Positions 61,832-64,000 of a DNA stretch of 64,000 nucleotides are shown in pieces. A program made the translations under genes and the position numbers. This DNA comes from a virus: IMG/VR virus record IMGVR_UViG_3300037427_002598, positions 1 to 64,000 of that record. One strand, 5' to 3'. The stretch's first letter is position 1. Each line of letters opens with the position of its first letter. The notes beneath the pieces were generated by a model that searched no databases, was not told the DNA's origin, and saw only the letters and a list, made by a program, of their open reading frames with translations.

Positions 61832-63580
61832 TTATCCATCGCAACTTAAGCAATCCGGGTCCATTGCGTTCGCTGCTATATCTCCCCGTAATACAGACTC
61901 AGTCCGCATATAATATAAAGTTTTAATCCCTCTTTTCCAAGCTTCAATATGTACTTGATTAATCCATCTAGGTATTGCTTCAGAGGGAAAAGCTAAATTT
62001 AAACTTACTGATTGATCTATATAATCAGTTCTAATTCCTGCTTGGTTTATTAATTCTAATTGATTTATTTCTTTAAATGTTTTAAATACATTTTTAATAG
62101 GTTCATGATCTTGCGATTCTTGGGTTACTCTTCCTAAATGATCATAATAATATCCTTCTAGTTCTTTTAAATCTTGAACCGATCCTTCATCTTTTAAAAT
62201 TTTATCCCATATATCTTTATTATCTAATTTAAGTTTTCTTAAAATTTTTTGCAATTCTTTATTTTTTCTAATAAAAGTTCCTTTAGCTGATTGATCTGTA
62301 AAAACATTTGCTGCCCAAGGTTCAATTCCAGGTGATACATTTCCAGCTAATTTGCTATTTGATACGGTGGGTGCTATCGCTCTTAAATGTGTATTTCGCA
62401 TTCCAGTACCTACACACCATAAAGGTTCACCATATGTCTCCGCAAGAGCTCTAGAGGCTCTTTCTGTCTCTATTTTAATCTTAGAAAATATTTCTCTTGT
62501 TTTAAATTGTGCCAATAGCCCTTCAAAAGCAATTCCATTTTTTTGTAACAAACTATGCCATCCTAAGACTCCTAATCCTAGTGCTCTTCCTTTTACTGCA
62601 GATCTTACAGAATTATCAAATCCTTTCATATTTTTAGCCCGTTGTATAAACTCTTCTAATACACCATCTAAAAACCATGTTGCATCATAAATTAAATTAG
62701 AATTTTTCCATTCATCATATTTATCTAAATTAACTGAAGATAAACAACATACAAAGCTATGAGACTCATCTGTATGTAATACTATTTCACTACAGATATT
62801 TGTCATATAAACTTTTAAGCTGTTCGACTTATAAGCATCTGGGTTAGCTTTGTTTGTATTTCCTTTAAAGAGAATATACGGCTCTCCAGTAGCTTTACGT
62901 TTTTGGAGGAGTTTTCCCCATCTTTGTCTAGCTTCTGGATCTCCAGCTTCGAGTTTTCGCATAAACTTATCACCAACGACAGCACACTGATGTAGGTTAA
63001 GAGATTGCCTATTGACGTCCCCTTTAGGTTCTCTAATTTCCAGCCAGTCATAGAAATCAGGGTGTTCGATATTAATATTAACGGATGCAGCCCCTCTACG
63101 TACTGATCCTTGATTGGTTGCGAGTATAGTCGAGTCATAGACTTTGCAAAAAGGGACAACTCCATCTGATGTTCCATTACCTGTTATTTTAGCGCCGGCA
63201 GGACGAATCATATTAACTCCGATACCTACTCCCCCGCCGTGTTTAGCAAGTAACATCATTTCTAAATTTTTATTTCCTATATCCATTATACTATCGGCTA
63301 CATCTATACCAAAACAACTTATAGGTAATCCTCTATCAGTGCCGGTATTGGATAAAACAGGGGATGCTAAGCATAGCCATCCTTTCCAAATATAATCAAA
63401 AAATTTATTTGCCAATTCTGGTTTAAATAATCTTTTAGCAACAGTTTTAGATACTCTTTTATAAGCTTCCTTAGGGGTTTCACCATTAAATAAATAGCCA
63501 CCACTAATAGTTTTTTTATAAACATCAGTATCTCCCCAAGAAGGGTAATCTTTACCTTTTATCCAATCATTATTCCACAT
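61832..63580 (-). CDS. nrdA: Class I ribonucleotide reductase large subunit
   Basis: 582 aa. LASPVLSNTG (71-80), GLPISCFG with C89, NICSEI (261-266; N, C and E of the radical site), FVCCLSSVNL with the partner Cys near 279, LYYMRTES with two Tyr (556-557) for radical transfer and the ending CLSCDG with redox Cys. These give a class I reductase, which needs NrdB; NrdB is not in the window. It lacks the N-terminal ATP cone of E. coli NrdA (761 aa), so dATP feedback is probably absent. It makes dNTPs for phage DNA. TAATG overlap with the upstream gene. Confidence 0.9.
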   Translation of the reverse strand: MWNNDWIKGKDYPSWGDTDVYKKTISGGYLFNGETPKEAYKRVSKTVAKRLFKPELANKFFDYIWKGWLCLASPVLSNTGTDRGLPISCFGIDVADSIMDIGNKNLEMMLLAKHGGGVGIGVNMIRPAGAKITGNGTSDGVVPFCKVYDSTILATNQGSVRRGAASVNINIEHPDFYDWLEIREPKGDVNRQSLNLHQCAVVGDKFMRKLEAGDPEARQRWGKLLQKRKATGEPYILFKGNTNKANPDAYKSNSLKVYMTNICSEIVLHTDESHSFVCCLSSVNLDKYDEWKNSNLIYDATWFLDGVLEEFIQRAKNMKGFDNSVRSAVKGRALGLGVLGWHSLLQKNGIAFEGLLAQFKTREIFSKIKIETERASRALAETYGEPLWCVGTGMRNTHLRAIAPTVSNSKLAGNVSPGIEPWAANVFTDQSAKGTFIRKNKELQKILRKLKLDNKDIWDKILKDEGSVQDLKELEGYYYDHLGRVTQESQDHEPIKNVFKTFKEINQLELINQAGIRTDYIDQSVSLNLAFPSEAIPRWINQVHIEAWKRGIKTLYYMRTESVLRGDIAANAMDPDCLSCDG

Positions 63581-63837
63581 TATATTTCTAATTTTTTTTC
63601 TTTATCACAATCTTTACAATCTTCAGGTTTGTCTTTAAGGACATCTTGTGCTTTTAATTCTTCAATAATTCTATTCCATTCTTTTTCACCCATAAATGTT
63701 TTTAAAGATGTTAAAGTTCCTTGTGCTAAATTTTCTACATTACCTAAATCTTGTATTATTTTACGCAACACATTAGTAACAGCCGCCATTTGGGTTTCTA
63801 ATTTATTAAATTTTTCTATTAATGTTTTTTCTTTCAT
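63580..63837 (-). CDS. Coiled-coil protein upstream of nrdA (85 aa)
   Basis: Helical, charged protein (LIEKFNKLETQMAAVTNVLR) ending in CKDCDKEKK, a CxxC near the C-terminus. No family is recognised. Coupled to nrdA and to the upstream partial gene by TAATG overlaps, so it belongs to the nucleotide metabolism operon. Confidence 0.62.
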   Translation of the reverse strand: MKEKTLIEKFNKLETQMAAVTNVLRKIIQDLGNVENLAQGTLTSLKTFMGEKEWNRIIEELKAQDVLKDKPEDCKDCDKEKKLEI

Positions 63838-64000
63838 TATAATATATTTTTATTTAATATAATTGGAGACGCATCAATGTGATTTTTAACTTCTATATGA
63901 TTTTCTTTAATTAAAACTATAGGCTCTAAATCAATAAATTGTCTTCTTGTTATTTTACCTTTACTATCTCTAGTTATAGTTTTTTTAATAAAATTTCTTT
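63837..64000 (-). CDS. C-terminal part of an unidentified protein (cut by right edge)
   Basis: About 53 residues are open from the window end to TAA at 63837 (...RNFIKKTITRDSKGKITRRQ, then FIDLEPIVLIKENHIEVKNH). No known domain. It is co-transcribed with the 85-aa gene and nrdA. It does not look like the end of NrdB. Confidence 0.5.
   Translation of the reverse strand, partial: RNFIKKTITRDSKGKITRRQFIDLEPIVLIKENHIEVKNHIDASPIILNKNIL

Noticed and set aside
62352-63395. Plus-strand frames across nrdA
   Set aside because: They lie opposite a clear reductase gene with conserved motifs and lack any family match.
1-64000. Integrase, excisionase or lysogeny repressor
   Set aside because: None was recognised on either strand; the HTH protein lacks repressor features. 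Part of the genome is unseen, so lysogeny is not excluded.

Overview
This window is most of a tailed double-stranded DNA phage genome. It is AT-rich, densely packed and almost entirely coding, and I recognise no host genes. The probable host is a member of the Bacteroidota, most likely a marine flavobacterium. This rests on A/C-rich leaders in place of clear Shine-Dalgarno sites, a secreted protein whose signal peptide ends in ...TFAQ, and terminase, portal, capsid, connector and nozzle proteins that resemble those of podoviruses of Bacteroidota, including crAss-like phages. No tail-sheath, tape-measure or tail-tube gene of a myovirus or siphovirus is recognisable. The module built of connector, very long nozzle protein and internal virion proteins points to a podovirus.

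There are two transcription units that diverge at about 9.17-9.68 kb and converge on a terminator at about 61.65 kb. The leftward unit runs from 9168 to base 1. It begins with about 20 very small hypothetical genes, an initiator-like tRNA-Met and several repeats of a promoter-like element. It continues with an ATP-dependent DNA ligase, an HTH protein, a sigma-70 family factor, a recombination set (ERF annealase, PD-(D/E)XK exonuclease, SSB-like protein) and the N-terminus of a primase-helicase cut by the left edge. The leftward genes at the right edge (a partial ORF, an 85-aa protein, class I ribonucleotide reductase NrdA and a 44-aa membrane peptide) fit as the far end of the same unit on a circular or permuted map. 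If so, the DNA polymerase, NrdB and the rest of replication lie outside the window.

The rightward unit (9676-61598) is the virion and lysis module. It starts with six tandem tail-fibre/adhesin genes of two N-terminal classes, including glycine-rich and LamG-domain fibres. A GroEL/GroES pair follows, then a group of small basic proteins sharing a short SP(L/F) motif, a holin, a decoration-like protein, small and large terminase, portal, scaffold-like protein, major capsid protein and connectors. After these come an 1851-aa nozzle protein and its 491-aa partner, an exported protein, a cupin, internal virion proteins including one of 2617 aa, a second membrane protein and an M15 peptidase endolysin.

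The most notable observations are: (1) a 36-bp promoter-like element repeated seven times on the minus strand with near-fixed geometry, probably read by the phage sigma factor and in some copies placed so that transcripts would be leaderless; (2) the SP(L/F) motif shared by otherwise unrelated small late proteins; (3) an orphan acceptor/T-arm minihelix; and (4) a GC-rich patch covering the ATPase core of the large terminase.
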